A stretch of 64,000 nucleotides of DNA from the NCBI GenBank assembly GCA_016712625.1, contig JADJQQ010000018.1, positions 1 to 64,000 of the forward strand, in the 5' to 3' direction. Below are positions 39,837 through 49,191 of the stretch, in pieces (the first letter of the stretch is position 1; every line of letters begins with the position of its first letter). A program made the position numbers and the translations under genes. The notes below the pieces were generated by a model. The model was not told where the DNA came from and searched no databases. It saw only the letters and a list, made by a program, of their open reading frames with translations. This DNA comes from Candidatus Competibacteraceae bacterium (GTDB lineage Bacteria > Pseudomonadota > Gammaproteobacteria > Competibacterales > Competibacteraceae).

Positions 39837-40513
39837 CAGCGCTTTTCTCCAGCGGAGACTGATGCGACGGACGCCGTCTGAGCGGTGGTTTCATCCAGGA
39901 GTAAGGCGCGATGGGCGGCGAAGAAATCCAGCCCGCCCTTAACCGCCTTCACCACCGCGCGCGGAGTGATTGTGGCCCCGGTAAATTGATCGAACACGCC
40001 GCCATCCTTTTTCACCGCCCATTGGTCGGGTTGCGGATCGGCCAGCGAGCGGCCGGTGAAGCGCGAAATCCAGTCGGACTTGCTCAGCTCAATCTTGTCG
40101 CCCAGGCCGGGGGTTTCGTTGTGGCTGATTACCCGCACCCCCACCAGGGTTCCGGCGCGATCCACGCCGATCGCGATCACCATCGCGGTGTTGCCGTAGC
40201 CTGGCGCTCTGACCTGATAGCAGACTGCTTGTACTTGGCCGCCGCGCCGCGCCCGGTAGACGGTCACTGGTTCGCCGGTTCGGTCATTTACCGCCACGGT
40301 GTCGCGCACCAGTTCATTATCGTAGTAGGACGCGGGCACCACCTGCTGCAAGGTGACTTGCAAATCCTCCAACTGGCGGCGGGCGATGTCAGCGCGGGTT
40401 AGATGATCGGCGACGCCGATGGCGGCGCTGGTCAGCAGCGCCACGCCACCTAGCAAGACGACATGGTAGCTCAACCGCTGCCGGTGTTCCGATTTCAGGA
40501 AAGCCAGTTTCAT
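39836..40513 (-). CDS. rnfG: RnfG, FMN-carrying subunit of Rnf complex
   Basis: It has one N-terminal membrane helix (YHVVLLGGVALLTSAAIGV), then a periplasmic FMN-binding domain. GGVFDQFTGATITPRAVVKAVK near the C-terminus holds the Thr (TGAT-I-T) that carries FMN covalently in this family. 225 residues, starting MKLAFLKSEHRQ, where the ATG overlaps the rnfD stop. It passes electrons between RnfD/E and RnfC/B. Confidence 0.95.
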   Translation of the reverse strand: MKLAFLKSEHRQRLSYHVVLLGGVALLTSAAIGVADHLTRADIARRQLEDLQVTLQQVVPASYYDNELVRDTVAVNDRTGEPVTVYRARRGGQVQAVCYQVRAPGYGNTAMVIAIGVDRAGTLVGVRVISHNETPGLGDKIELSKSDWISRFTGRSLADPQPDQWAVKKDGGVFDQFTGATITPRAVVKAVKGGLDFFAAHRALLLDETTAQTASVASVSAGEKR

Positions 40514-41616
40514 TCGGTCTCTCCAGAGCCGACGGCCCGATGTTTGGCCCGCTCCGGCACCGGCCGGGATTGGCCGCGCCAGGTGCGGCCGTAGATGCGC
40601 GGGCGCGCGTAATGGTCGATCAGCGGCGTGGCCGCGTTCATCAACACTACCGCAAAGGCTACGCCTTCGGGATAGCCTCCCCAGACGCGGATGATGTAAA
40701 TCAGCGCCCCGCAGCCCGCGCCGAAGATCAGTTGCCCCAGCTTTGTGGTCGGCGAGGTGACCGGGTCGGTGGCGATAAAAAACGCGCCCAGCATCAAGCC
40801 GCCCGATAGCAAATGCACTTCTGGTCCGGCGAAGCGTCGCGGATCGGCCAGGTGCAAGCCTCCCGATAGCACCAGAACCGCCAGCAGCATCGCGACCGGG
40901 ATCTGCCAAGTGATCGCCCGCCGCCACAACAGCCACAAGCCACCGAACAGGATCAGCAGGTCAGAGGTTTCTCCAGCGCTGCCGCCGGTCCAGCCCACGC
41001 CCGCCAAGCCGGGCTGGTAGCGGCCCGGCAAAATTTGGCCAAGTTCGCGCGAGAGCCCCAACTCGGTGCGGAGGTGGCTCAATACGGTCGCGCCGCTGAC
41101 CGCGTCGATGTTCGGAATGCCGCCGAAGGTGATCGCCAGCCCTTCCAGAAAACCGGGGGCCTGGCTGGAGAACAGCGGGCGCGGCTCCAGCCACAACGTC
41201 ATCTCGACCGGAAACGACACCAACAGCATGACCCGTGCCAGCATCGCCGGGTTGAACAGGTTCTGGCCGATGCCGCCGAACACCTGTTTGCCGACCACGA
41301 TGGCGAACACGCCGCCGACCGCGCCGACCCACCACGGTGCCCACGGCGGCAGCGACATCGCGAGCAAAACCCCGGTGAGCGCGGCGGAACCATCGCCCAG
41401 AAACAGCCGCGGCGGCTTTCCGCCTAGCCGCAGGCAGGCGGCCTCGCACAGCAGGCAGGTGATGACCGTGACCAGTAACAAGTTCAACGCTGGCCAGCCA
41501 AACAGCGCGACGCCGCAAAACAGCGCGGGCGCCGCCGCCGCCAGCACCAGTCCCATGATGCGCGGGACGCTGTCGGGCGCGTGGGCGTGGGGGGCGCTGG
41601 CCGGGAACCAGCTCAT
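40510..41616 (-). CDS. rnfD: RnfD, membrane flavin subunit of Rnf complex
   Basis: The 368-residue polytopic protein has GDGSAALTGVLLAMSLPPWAPWW, FGGIGQNLFNPAMLARVMLLVSFP and DAVSGATVLSHLRTEL (the SGAT flavin-attachment motif). It also has GGYPEGVAFAVVLMNAATPLIDHYARPR near the end. The start overlaps the rnfC stop (ATGA), which rejects an in-frame extension upstream. It forms part of the ion path with RnfA, E and G. Confidence 0.95.
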   Translation of the reverse strand: MSWFPASAPHAHAPDSVPRIMGLVLAAAAPALFCGVALFGWPALNLLLVTVITCLLCEAACLRLGGKPPRLFLGDGSAALTGVLLAMSLPPWAPWWVGAVGGVFAIVVGKQVFGGIGQNLFNPAMLARVMLLVSFPVEMTLWLEPRPLFSSQAPGFLEGLAITFGGIPNIDAVSGATVLSHLRTELGLSRELGQILPGRYQPGLAGVGWTGGSAGETSDLLILFGGLWLLWRRAITWQIPVAMLLAVLVLSGGLHLADPRRFAGPEVHLLSGGLMLGAFFIATDPVTSPTTKLGQLIFGAGCGALIYIIRVWGGYPEGVAFAVVLMNAATPLIDHYARPRIYGRTWRGQSRPVPERAKHRAVGSGETE

Positions 41617-43082
41617 GCCGCCGCTCCAGCCTTGGTTTTTGCCTTGGCCTGCTCTTTTTCCGCCCGCCGTCGCGCCGCTGCGTCGGCCTTGGCCTGTTCC
41701 TCGCGCGCTAATCGCGCTTGATGCCGCTCCAACAAACGACGGGTTTCCTTGGCTTTCTGCTCCGCCCGCTGTCTGGCTTCCAGCACGCCGCGCGCGTATT
41801 CGAAATACTGCACCAGCGGGATGTGTGAGGGGCAGACATACGCGCAAGAGCCGCAACTAATGCAGTCGATCAGGCCGAAATCCAGCGCGCCGTCCAGATC
41901 GTCGCAGCGGGTGCGCTTGGACATTTCCAGCGGCATCAGCCCCATCGGACAGGCGTCGACGCAGCGTCCGCAGCGAATACAGGGCGAAGGCTCGACTGTC
42001 AGCCGCGCCGCGGCGGCGGTCAATGCCAGAATGCCGTTAGTGCCCTTGACGATGGGCACTTGAGCGCCCGGCAGCGGCTGGCCCATCATCGGTCCGCCCA
42101 TCAGCAGGCGGGCGGCGGCGGGCGCGCCGCCGCAGAAGGCCAGCAAATCGTCCACCAGCGCGCCGATGGGCGCTTCCAGGTTTTGCGGCTGGGCCACCGC
42201 GTCGCCAGTGACAGTGACGATGCGAGAAATCAGCGGATGCGACAAGCGCAAGGCGCGATGGACAGCGTAGGCGGTGCCGACGTTGTGCACCAACACCCCG
42301 GTGTCGGTGCCACGCCCGCCAGCTGGCGTTTCTAGACCCGTCAGCAGTTGGATCAACTGCTTGGCCGACCCGGCCGGGTAACGAGCTGGCACCACCGCGA
42401 TGGCAAGGTTCCGATCCTCTTGACAGGCGGCCCGCAGCCGGGCGACCGCTTCGGGCTTGTTATCCTCGATGGCGATTACCGCGCGCGGCGCTTGCAAGGC
42501 GTGCAGCATCAGCCGCACACCATCGACGATCTGCTCGGCGCGCTCGCGCATCAGCCGGTCGTCGCAGGTCATGTACGGCTCGCATTCCGCGCCGTTGACC
42601 GCCAGGGTATGCACTTTGGCTTGGCGCGCCTTGTCGAGCTTGAGCGCCGCCGGAAAATTCGCGCCGCCCATGCCGACCACGCCCGCCGCGCCGATGCGGG
42701 CGGCGACTTGTTCTGGCTCCAGAGTGAACGGATCGGGTGGCGGCTCGCGCTCCACCCAGCGGTCCTCGCCATCGCTCTCCACGATCACGGTCGGCAGTGG
42801 CAGGCCGGAAGCGTGCGGGGCGGTGAAATTGCCAATGGCGACCACCTTGCCGGAAGTCGGCGCGTGCACCGAAGCCGAAACGCCACCTTGTTCGCGGCCG
42901 AGCAATTGGCCCTTGCCCACCTTCTCGCCGATCGCGACCACCGGCAACGCCGATCGGCCAGTGTGCTGTTGCAGCGGCACGTACAACCGAGCCGGCATGG
43001 GTAAAAGCTCAATCGGCCGCTCCGCGCTCCAATGCTTCTGGCCAGCCGGGTGTACGCCGCCCCAAAAATCGAACAGTTTCAT
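41613..43082 (-). CDS. rnfC: RnfC, NADH/FMN- and Fe-S-binding subunit of Rnf complex
   Basis: The 489-residue protein has an N-terminal biotinyl-like domain (LGREQGGVSASVHAPTSGKVVAIG), a nucleotide-binding stretch (GVVGMGGANFPAALKL, NGAECEPYMTCDDRLM), then two 4Fe-4S motifs, CIRCGRCVDACPMGLMP and CISCGSCAYVCPSHIPLVQY. It ends in an Ala/Lys-rich coiled tail that is short compared with enterobacterial RsxC. It is the peripheral subunit that exchanges electrons with NADH. Confidence 0.96.
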   Translation of the reverse strand: MKLFDFWGGVHPAGQKHWSAERPIELLPMPARLYVPLQQHTGRSALPVVAIGEKVGKGQLLGREQGGVSASVHAPTSGKVVAIGNFTAPHASGLPLPTVIVESDGEDRWVEREPPPDPFTLEPEQVAARIGAAGVVGMGGANFPAALKLDKARQAKVHTLAVNGAECEPYMTCDDRLMRERAEQIVDGVRLMLHALQAPRAVIAIEDNKPEAVARLRAACQEDRNLAIAVVPARYPAGSAKQLIQLLTGLETPAGGRGTDTGVLVHNVGTAYAVHRALRLSHPLISRIVTVTGDAVAQPQNLEAPIGALVDDLLAFCGGAPAAARLLMGGPMMGQPLPGAQVPIVKGTNGILALTAAAARLTVEPSPCIRCGRCVDACPMGLMPLEMSKRTRCDDLDGALDFGLIDCISCGSCAYVCPSHIPLVQYFEYARGVLEARQRAEQKAKETRRLLERHQARLAREEQAKADAAARRRAEKEQAKAKTKAGAAA

Positions 43083-43086
43083 GGCG

Positions 43087-43617
43087 TCAAACTCCGAGAT
43101 TCAGCGCTGGTTTCGGCCAGTGCCAAGTCTTTAAGGTGGCGACGACCGGGCGCAGTTGCAGGCATTCGGTGGGACACACCGCCACGCAGAGCCCGCAGCC
43201 GATGCAGGCGTCTTGGATCACCCCATGAATCTGCTTGGGCGCGCCGATGATGGCATCGGTGGGGCAGTGCTTGCCGCAGTGGGCGCAGCCGATGCAGGTC
43301 GCCTCATCGACCGAGGCCAGCAGCAGCGGGCCGCTGGTTGCGCCGTCCACGGTCACGCCCAGCCGCGCCGCCAGCGCTTGGACCAGCGGCGCGCCGCCCG
43401 GCGGGCAGAGCGTGACGGCGGCCTTACCGCCGGCCAGCGCCTCAGCCGCGCCGGCACAGCCCGGATAACCGCATTGGCCACAGTTGACGCCAGGCAGCAA
43501 TCGTTGGATCTCTTCCTGAAGGGGGTTGCCCTCCACCCGCAAGTAGCGGGCGGCCAAGCCCAGCAGCCAGCCGAGCGCGATGCCAAGCAAGGTCAGACTG
43601 CAAACGGCGGCGATCAT
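43087..43617 (-). CDS. rnfB: RnfB, ferredoxin-type subunit of Rnf complex
   Basis: It starts MIAAVCSLTLLGIALGWLLGLAARY (membrane anchor), then NCGQCGYPGCAGAAEAL (4Fe-4S cluster domain) and two ferredoxin motifs, CIGCAHCGKHCPTDAI and CIGCGLCVAVCPTECLQL. 176 residues. It is the probable docking site for ferredoxin or flavodoxin, passing electrons toward nitrogenase. The start is placed at 43,617 because upstream codons lack a family match. Confidence 0.95.
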   Translation of the reverse strand: MIAAVCSLTLLGIALGWLLGLAARYLRVEGNPLQEEIQRLLPGVNCGQCGYPGCAGAAEALAGGKAAVTLCPPGGAPLVQALAARLGVTVDGATSGPLLLASVDEATCIGCAHCGKHCPTDAIIGAPKQIHGVIQDACIGCGLCVAVCPTECLQLRPVVATLKTWHWPKPALNLGV

Positions 43618-43639
43618 GTTGGTACGCTCCAAAGTTTGG

Positions 43640-44221
43640 TTAATGGGTCGGCAAGCCGACGAAACCCATAAAGGCCAAAGCCAGCAGACCGGCGGTGATG
43701 AAGCCAATCGGAGCGCCAGCGAAGGTTTCCGGCACGCTAGCCAGCGCCAGTCGCTCGCGCAGCCCGGCGAACAACACCAGCACCAGGGTGAAACCCAGAG
43801 CGGAGCCGAACCCGAACAGCAGGCTTTCCACCAGGGTGTGCGGTTGCTGGATGTTGAGCAGCGCCATGCCGAACACGGCGCAGTTGGTGGTGATCAGCGG
43901 CAAATAGATGCCGAGCACCTGGTATAGCGCCGGACTGGCCTTGTGGACGAACATCTCGGTGAACTGCACCAAGCCGGCGATCACCAGAATGAAGGCGAGA
44001 ATCCGCAGGAATTGAATGTTGAAGGGAATCAACACGTAGTGCTCCAACAACCAACAAATCGCCACCGCGAGCGTCAGCACGAAGGTGGTTGCCAGGCCCA
44101 TGCCCAGAGCGGAATCGATCTTGTTGGAGACGCCCATGAACGGGCACAACCCCAGGAAACGAACCAGAACCACGTTGTTGACCAACGCCGTTCCGAGCAG
44201 GATAAACAGATAATCGCGCAT
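43640..44221 (-). CDS. rnfA: RnfA, Rnf complex membrane subunit
   Basis: It begins [36 protein letters not shown]. This start is fixed by a sigma-54 promoter that would transcribe from about 20 bases upstream and by GGGGAGG just before it. It is a 193-residue protein with six membrane segments and the paired-loop pattern shared with RnfE ([12 protein letters not shown]). It is first in rnfABCDGEH. Confidence 0.96.
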   Translation of the reverse strand: MRDYLFILLGTALVNNVVLVRFLGLCPFMGVSNKIDSALGMGLATTFVLTLAVAICWLLEHYVLIPFNIQFLRILAFILVIAGLVQFTEMFVHKASPALYQVLGIYLPLITTNCAVFGMALLNIQQPHTLVESLLFGFGSALGFTLVLVLFAGLRERLALASVPETFAGAPIGFITAGLLALAFMGFVGLPTH

Positions 44222-44250
44222 GGCGGCCTCCCCGTTATAAGCAGCTTTCG

Positions 44251-44265
44251 GCAGCAATCGTGCCA
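44251..44265 (-). promoter_or_regulatory. Sigma-54 promoter of rnfA
   Basis: The minus strand reads TGGCACGATTGCTGC, the -24/-12 consensus (TGGCAC-N5-TTGC) with one mismatch and the correct GG-N10-GC spacing. It lies 30 bases before the rnfA ATG. Confidence 0.85.
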
Positions 44266-44342
44266 ATGCCATGCGTAATATAAATATTAATATTAATCAA
44301 ACAGTTATAAAAATTGGCTGAATTCGTGGCAGGTGTAGACAA

Positions 44343-44358
44343 TGTAAGCTTTGCAACA
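44343..44358. promoter_or_regulatory. NifA-binding site (TGT-N10-ACA) between rnfA and nifL
   Basis: TGT-AAGCTTTGCA-ACA matches the NifA upstream activator exactly. It lies about 85 bases behind the rnfA sigma-54 promoter and 150 bases before a candidate nifL promoter, so it could serve both directions. Confidence 0.8.
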
Positions 44359-44499
44359 TTAGTCCCCCAAACTAGGAACGATTGTGGCGAATGCCGCACG
44401 GCGAGCATCGCGCCCAGCGCACGGCGCCAATCCCGCCAATCCCGCCAACAAGCCAGAAATCCAGGCTTTCCGCTCGCTCAAGCCACCGCATCGCCGGGC

Positions 44500-44515
44500 T
44501 GGTTACGGTTTTGCA
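44500..44515 (+). promoter_or_regulatory. Candidate sigma-54 promoter of nifL
   Basis: TGGTTACGGTTTTGCA keeps GG-N10-GC and a perfect -12 half (TTGCA), while the -24 half is weak (TGGTTA). It sits 54 bases before nifL. Plausible autoregulation. Confidence 0.5.
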
Positions 44516-44568
44516 TGAATGTTCTCGACCACCTTGCCTTATAACCGTCCTAGCCGCCGAGTACGCCC

Positions 44569-46149
44569 ATGAGCCTGCAAAACGATCAGAAAAGCTTCGG
44601 CCGCTCCCTCGCGGATACTGATGCTCATCCAGGCCGTCTACCCACCGAAGAATTGTTGTCGTGGGTCTTCCCCAAGATTGTGGATCAATTGACCACGGCC
44701 GTTTGCCTGACCGACACCGACGCTCGTATTCTCTATGTGAATCGAGCGTTTACCGAAGTCACCGGCTACAGCGCCGCCGATGTTGTCGGTCAGAGCACGG
44801 CCATGCTGTCAGATCAATGCACGCCGTCCCGCGTCTACGAGCAGATGTGGCGACAAATCCGGCGCGGCCAATCCTGGACCGGCTTGTTGGCCAATCGCAG
44901 CAAGCACGACACGGTGTATCTGGCGGAACTCACCGTGTTGCCGGTGCGCGATGCGCGCGAGCAAACCGCTTGTTTCCTCGGCATCTACCGCGATGTAACC
45001 GCGATGCACCATTTGGAGCGGCAGGTGCACTATCAGAAGGCGTTGATCGAATCGATGGTGGACGCCGCGCCCGCCGTGATTGTCCTGCTCGATGAAGTCG
45101 GGCGGGTCATTCTCGACAACCACGAATACAAGAAACTGGTCGGCGACCTGCGGATGCGAGAGCCAGCGGCGGAATTTTTGCGCGCCCTACGTGAATCCGC
45201 GGGCGACGGTGATACCTGGGACGGCCACGCCGAGCAGAGCTTTCGGGATCAGGAGGTGTGCTTCGATCCAGGCGGCAGAGGTCAGCCGCGCTGGTTTTCG
45301 TGTTCCGGGATTTGGTTTCGCGAGCAAGACAGCAGCGCCGCGCATTTCTTCAAGCCGGTACCGCAAACCTTTCTGCTGCTGATGGCCAATGAAATCACCA
45401 AGCTCAAGCGGGAGCAGGAAGCCGTCGGCATGAACGCCATGCGTGCGTTGCTGGCCGAACAGGAACAGGTGCGCAGCATGCGCGAAGCACTGCAAGCGGC
45501 CATTTTTCAGATGCAAGGCCCGCTCAACCTGATCACGGCCGTCCACGATCTCCTGCAACGGCGCGGCGCTCAAGCCGATCCGGCCTTGCAACATGCCTTG
45601 CGCCAGGCGACCACGGCCGGCCAGGCGGCGCTGGAGCGATTGCGCCACTTAATTCCCGCGGTACCCTCGGAAGCCGTTGCGCCAGTCAATATCAATCAAC
45701 TGTTGCGTGAAGTGCTGGAACTGTGCAAACAACGGTTGCTAGCCGGCGGCATGGTGGTGGACTGGAAACCCGCGCCGCTGCTGCCCGCCGTTACCACGCG
45801 CATCAGCCGGCTGCGGGGTATGTTCAAGCAGTTGCTGGACAATGCGTTGGACGCGATGGAAGGCAATCGGCAAAAACCCCGCGAGCTGCGCATCGCCACC
45901 GAGGTACGCGATCAGGTAGTGCAAGTTACCATTGAAGACACCGGCTCCGGCATTCCACCCGAATTGCACTGGCAAGTGTTCGAACCCTTCTTCACCACCA
46001 AGCGAGCGGCGCCGCATACCGGTTTAGGTTTGACGCTGGTGCAGGAGGTCATCAACGAACAAAACGGGGTGATCGATCTCGATCCAGACTATACCAGCGG
46101 CTGCCGCTGGCACGTCTTGCTGCCCACCCGCTGTCCCGATGCTTCCTGA
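44569..46149 (+). CDS. nifL: NifL, redox- and nitrogen-sensing anti-activator of NifA
   Basis: The 526-residue protein has PAS1 around residues 30-150 (TTAVCLTDTDARILYVNRAFTEVTGYSAADVVGQ), the FAD-binding oxygen sensor in this family. A second PAS-like region follows near 160-280, then a linker helix (AAIFQMQGPLNLITAVHDLLQRR) and a GHKL ATP-binding domain (QLLDNALDAM, DTGSGIPPE, HTGLGLTLVQ). The phospho-acceptor position reads Gln, as expected for a non-kinase NifL. It holds NifA inactive in oxygen or fixed nitrogen. nifA follows after 22 bases with GGAGG. Confidence 0.95.
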   Translation: MSLQNDQKSFGRSLADTDAHPGRLPTEELLSWVFPKIVDQLTTAVCLTDTDARILYVNRAFTEVTGYSAADVVGQSTAMLSDQCTPSRVYEQMWRQIRRGQSWTGLLANRSKHDTVYLAELTVLPVRDAREQTACFLGIYRDVTAMHHLERQVHYQKALIESMVDAAPAVIVLLDEVGRVILDNHEYKKLVGDLRMREPAAEFLRALRESAGDGDTWDGHAEQSFRDQEVCFDPGGRGQPRWFSCSGIWFREQDSSAAHFFKPVPQTFLLLMANEITKLKREQEAVGMNAMRALLAEQEQVRSMREALQAAIFQMQGPLNLITAVHDLLQRRGAQADPALQHALRQATTAGQAALERLRHLIPAVPSEAVAPVNINQLLREVLELCKQRLLAGGMVVDWKPAPLLPAVTTRISRLRGMFKQLLDNALDAMEGNRQKPRELRIATEVRDQVVQVTIEDTGSGIPPELHWQVFEPFFTTKRAAPHTGLGLTLVQEVINEQNGVIDLDPDYTSGCRWHVLLPTRCPDAS

Positions 46150-46171
46150 TCGATCACGTGGAGGATTTGGG

Positions 46172-47704
46172 ATGGAGCGCTCCGAGTTTCTGGAAATCGA
46201 ACTGGCGACCTTGTACAGCGTGAGCCGGATTCTCAGCCAACCGTTCCGGATGGCGGAAATGCTGGAGCGGGTTCTGACGGTATTGCATGATCGCGGCGAG
46301 CTGTTGCGAGGGGTTGTTTCCTTGGTCGATCCCGATAGCGGAGCGCTGCTGGTCAGCGCGGTGCACGGTCAGCAGCTGCTTCCCGATGACGAACCGATCA
46401 GCTATTTACCGGGTGAAGGCTTGCTCGGCATGGTATTGGAACGCGGCGAACAGGTGGTGTTGCCGCGCATCGCCGACGAACCGCGCTTTCTCAATCGCCT
46501 GCACTTGTATGATCGAGAGCTGCCGTTTATCGGCGTCCCGATCCGGGCTGGACCCGACCGCTACAGCGGCGTGTTGGCGGCGCAACCGCCTTGCCGTGAT
46601 CAATGGTTGCAAGAACGCGCCCGTTTCCTGGAGATGGTGGCCAATCTGATCGCCCGTAGCGTGCGTACCGCCGTCGAAGCCGAACGCGAGCGCAGCGCGT
46701 TGACGGCGGAGCGCGACACGCTGCGCCGGAGTGCGCGGCGCGACTACGGGTTTGACAGTATCGTCGGTCATAGCCAACCGATGCAGCAGATTTTCGAGCA
46801 GGTGCGTCAAGTCGCCAAGTGGAATACCACCGTGTTGATTCGCGGCGAGTCGGGAACTGGCAAGGAGTTGATCGCCTGCGCCATTCACTATAATTCGCCG
46901 CGCGCCGCCGGGCCATTCTTGAAGCTGAATTGCGCCGCCCTACCGGATAACCTGCTCGAATCGGAGTTGTTTGGCCACGAAAAAGGGGCGTTCACCGGCG
47001 CGCTCAACCAGCGCAAGGGCCGCTTCGAGCAGGCGCACGGCGGCACCCTGTTCCTGGACGAAATCGGTAATATTTCACCAACGTTTCAGGCCAAGCTGTT
47101 GCGGGTGCTGCAAGAGGGCGAATTGGAGCGGGTCGGCAGCAGCCAGACCTTGCGGGTGGACGTTCGGATCATCGCCGCCACCAACCGCGATTTAGAGGCC
47201 GCGGTCGAAGTCAACGAATTTCGGGAAGATCTGTATTACCGGCTCAACGTGATGCCGATTTTCATGCCCGCGCTGCGGGAACGTTCCGAGGATATCCCTG
47301 ATTTGGCTCGATTTTTGGTGACGCGCATCAGCAAGCAACAAAGTCGAAAGCTGAGCATCACCGATAGCGCCATCCGAGTATTGATGCGCCATTCCTGGCC
47401 GGGTAACGTGCGCGAGTTGGAAAACTGCCTGGAGCGCAGCGCGATCATGAGCGTCAATGGCGTGATCGCCCAGGATGTGATCGAATTGAACGGACTCCAT
47501 GCGCGCGGCGTGAGTCCAATCCTGTTTACCCCAGCCACCAGAACCGATCTGGACGATTCCGATCTGAACGAGCGGGAGCGCGTGATCGCGGCCTTGGAAC
47601 AAGCGGGCTGGGTGCAGGCCAAGGCTGCTCGACTGCTGGGCATGACGCCACGTCAGATTGCCTACCGCATTCAAATTCTCGACATTAAAATGCGGCGGTT
47701 ATAA
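46172..47704 (+). CDS. nifA: NifA, sigma-54-dependent activator of nif genes
   Basis: It has a GAF domain near residues 20-160, a central AAA+ domain with [18 protein letters not shown] (Walker A), [19 protein letters not shown] (GAFTGA loop that contacts sigma-54) and GTLFLDEIG (Walker B). A C-terminal helix-turn-helix ([18 protein letters not shown]) follows. The interdomain linker lacks the Cys motif of oxygen-sensitive rhizobial NifA, in keeping with control by NifL. The start at MERSEF is favoured by GTGGAGGA nine bases upstream. 510 residues. Confidence 0.97.
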   Translation: MERSEFLEIELATLYSVSRILSQPFRMAEMLERVLTVLHDRGELLRGVVSLVDPDSGALLVSAVHGQQLLPDDEPISYLPGEGLLGMVLERGEQVVLPRIADEPRFLNRLHLYDRELPFIGVPIRAGPDRYSGVLAAQPPCRDQWLQERARFLEMVANLIARSVRTAVEAERERSALTAERDTLRRSARRDYGFDSIVGHSQPMQQIFEQVRQVAKWNTTVLIRGESGTGKELIACAIHYNSPRAAGPFLKLNCAALPDNLLESELFGHEKGAFTGALNQRKGRFEQAHGGTLFLDEIGNISPTFQAKLLRVLQEGELERVGSSQTLRVDVRIIAATNRDLEAAVEVNEFREDLYYRLNVMPIFMPALRERSEDIPDLARFLVTRISKQQSRKLSITDSAIRVLMRHSWPGNVRELENCLERSAIMSVNGVIAQDVIELNGLHARGVSPILFTPATRTDLDDSDLNERERVIAALEQAGWVQAKAARLLGMTPRQIAYRIQILDIKMRRL

Positions 47705-47895
47705 GCCTGGAACTGCGCGGATTTGGTGGTCGAATCTTGGAGCGCGGTGTCGTCTGAACTCGATCAGGTGGTTGCGGAAGGCTTGCGAATGAGCGCCGTT
47801 TCTGATGGCCACCTAGCGAGACGAACGCGGGCGCTACTTTCAGAATAACGAAATCCAGACTTGCTGACTGATGCTTGCCAAGCTACGTTTGTACA

Positions 47896-48897
47896 ATGAC
47901 TTGGTTCGAACGGTTGACCGGCTTTAGCGAAATCTCTCCCGATCAGGTTCGCCAGCAGATTCACCTCAGGGACGGTGTGCTCACCTCCCTGACCAACGGC
48001 AAAACCTATCGCTACGGCCGGCTCGAAACGCCTTCCCTGGGCGAGCTGCGGGATCGGCTTAGCGCGGGCAAAGCCAGGCGCGGACAGCTCGCCATCCGCG
48101 AAATCGTGGCGGACGTGCAAGACTTGCATACCGACCCTGACCATGCGGGCGCGCTGTTTCAAGTCGCCTCGCAATTCAACCTGCTGGAAATGATGTCCCC
48201 TGGAGTCACCCCGGAACAGGGCATCGGTATTTACCAAGACGACCGCACCCAAGGCCCGGCCAGCGCCATTGCCGCTGGAGCGGGCACAATCTATCGCAAT
48301 TATTTTGTCCCGATCCAGGGCCAGATCGGCCAATCGACCGCGCATCAAATTGATTGCTTGGCGGATCTCGGCGCGGCCTTGGGCAACGCCAACGCGCGTT
48401 GGTGGAGGATGCAAAACGGTTACGTTTTCAGCTCGCGCGAGGCGTTAGTTCAGCTCTCCAGTCAGTTAAGCGCCGCAAACGGGCACGAACGGGATCAACT
48501 GAGGGCTTTATTGCGGATCGGCGTTCAATGGGATACGCAGGTGACGCTCAAAGGTTGCCAACATACGGTTACCCAAGCCTATTGTTCCGCCTTGCCGGTT
48601 TCCTACTCTCCTCTCCCCGCCGAACTTTGGGAGCCGTTGGCGCGCCTGGTGCTGGAAGCGGCGTATGAAGCGACCTTGTGCGCCGCGATCCTGAATGCCG
48701 CTAACACGGGCAACCGATCTTTGTTTCTGACGATGCTGGGCGGCGGCGCGTTCGGCAATGCCTCCACCTGGATCCTCAGCGCCATCGAGCGCGCCTTGAG
48801 GCTTTATCCGCGCTGTAACTTGGACATCGCCATCGTCAGCCACGGCGCGTCCAAACCGGCCGTCCGACAATGGATCGAAGGGTGTCTATCGGTGTAG
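47896..48897 (+). CDS. Conserved protein with macrodomain-like GGGAFGN loop, between nifA and nifB
   Basis: The 333-residue soluble protein starts MTWFERLTGFSE. Striking blocks are FQVASQFNLLEMMSPGVTPEQGIGIYQDDRTQGPASAIAAGAGTIYRNYFVP, then VTQAYCSALPVSY, LVLEAAYEATLCAAILNAA and LFLTMLGGGAFGNASTWILSAIERAL. The loop LGGGAFGN with nearby helices recalls the phosphate loop of ADP-ribose-binding macrodomains, but I cannot prove the fold. It sits between nifA and nifB with draT close by, so handling of ADP-ribose is a reasonable guess. No sigma-54 site was seen upstream (47,705-47,895 shows nothing). Confidence 0.5.
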   Translation: MTWFERLTGFSEISPDQVRQQIHLRDGVLTSLTNGKTYRYGRLETPSLGELRDRLSAGKARRGQLAIREIVADVQDLHTDPDHAGALFQVASQFNLLEMMSPGVTPEQGIGIYQDDRTQGPASAIAAGAGTIYRNYFVPIQGQIGQSTAHQIDCLADLGAALGNANARWWRMQNGYVFSSREALVQLSSQLSAANGHERDQLRALLRIGVQWDTQVTLKGCQHTVTQAYCSALPVSYSPLPAELWEPLARLVLEAAYEATLCAAILNAANTGNRSLFLTMLGGGAFGNASTWILSAIERALRLYPRCNLDIAIVSHGASKPAVRQWIEGCLSV

Positions 48898-48996
48898 GAA
48901 ATCCCGCTTCGTCCATGTCCCTCCGCTCCACTTCACCCATGGCCTCGGTGGCAACCCGTAATGACTTTTTCGATCATGCCAGTGAGCCATTTTCAT

Positions 48997-49012
48997 TGTG
49001 CCCTTCCTGACA
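48997..49012. promoter_or_regulatory. NifA-binding site 1 upstream of nifB
   Basis: TGT-GCCCTTCCTG-ACA matches TGT-N10-ACA exactly and is extended by ATT/AAT symmetry. It is about 109 bases before the nifB -24 element. Confidence 0.78.
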
Positions 49013-49028
49013 ATTGGCCGAATGTCGA

Positions 49029-49044
49029 TGTATCGAAAGCCACA
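49029..49044. promoter_or_regulatory. NifA-binding site 2 upstream of nifB
   Basis: TGT-ATCGAAAGCC-ACA is a second exact TGT-N10-ACA, 32 bases (about three helical turns) from site 1, so both would face the same side of the DNA. Confidence 0.72.
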
Positions 49045-49105
49045 GTACCCTGATCTATATTAATAAAAAAGCAAAAAAATTAGTTACTTAAAATTATTTT
49101 TGGTC

Positions 49106-49121
49106 AGGCACGCTGGTTGCA
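49106..49121 (+). promoter_or_regulatory. Sigma-54 promoter of nifB
   Basis: AGGCACGCTGGTTGCA matches the -24/-12 consensus except A for the first T, with GG-N10-GC spacing. It lies 71 bases before the nifB ATG. Confidence 0.85.
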
Positions 49122-49191
49122 AAACGTTCCTGGTATTCGCATCGCCCACAGCGGGCTGCTTTCCACCTCGACCTTTTTCAGGGGAACGTTC

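Noticed and set aside
39836..40936. N-terminal extension of RnfG by 140 residues
   Set aside because: The extension is an out-of-frame reading of rnfD; the conserved RnfG start MKLAFLKSEHRQ overlaps the rnfD stop.
47764..48414. 216-codon minus-strand open frame over the macrodomain-like gene
   Set aside because: The plus-strand product has strongly patterned, conserved-looking blocks; the minus frame does not.
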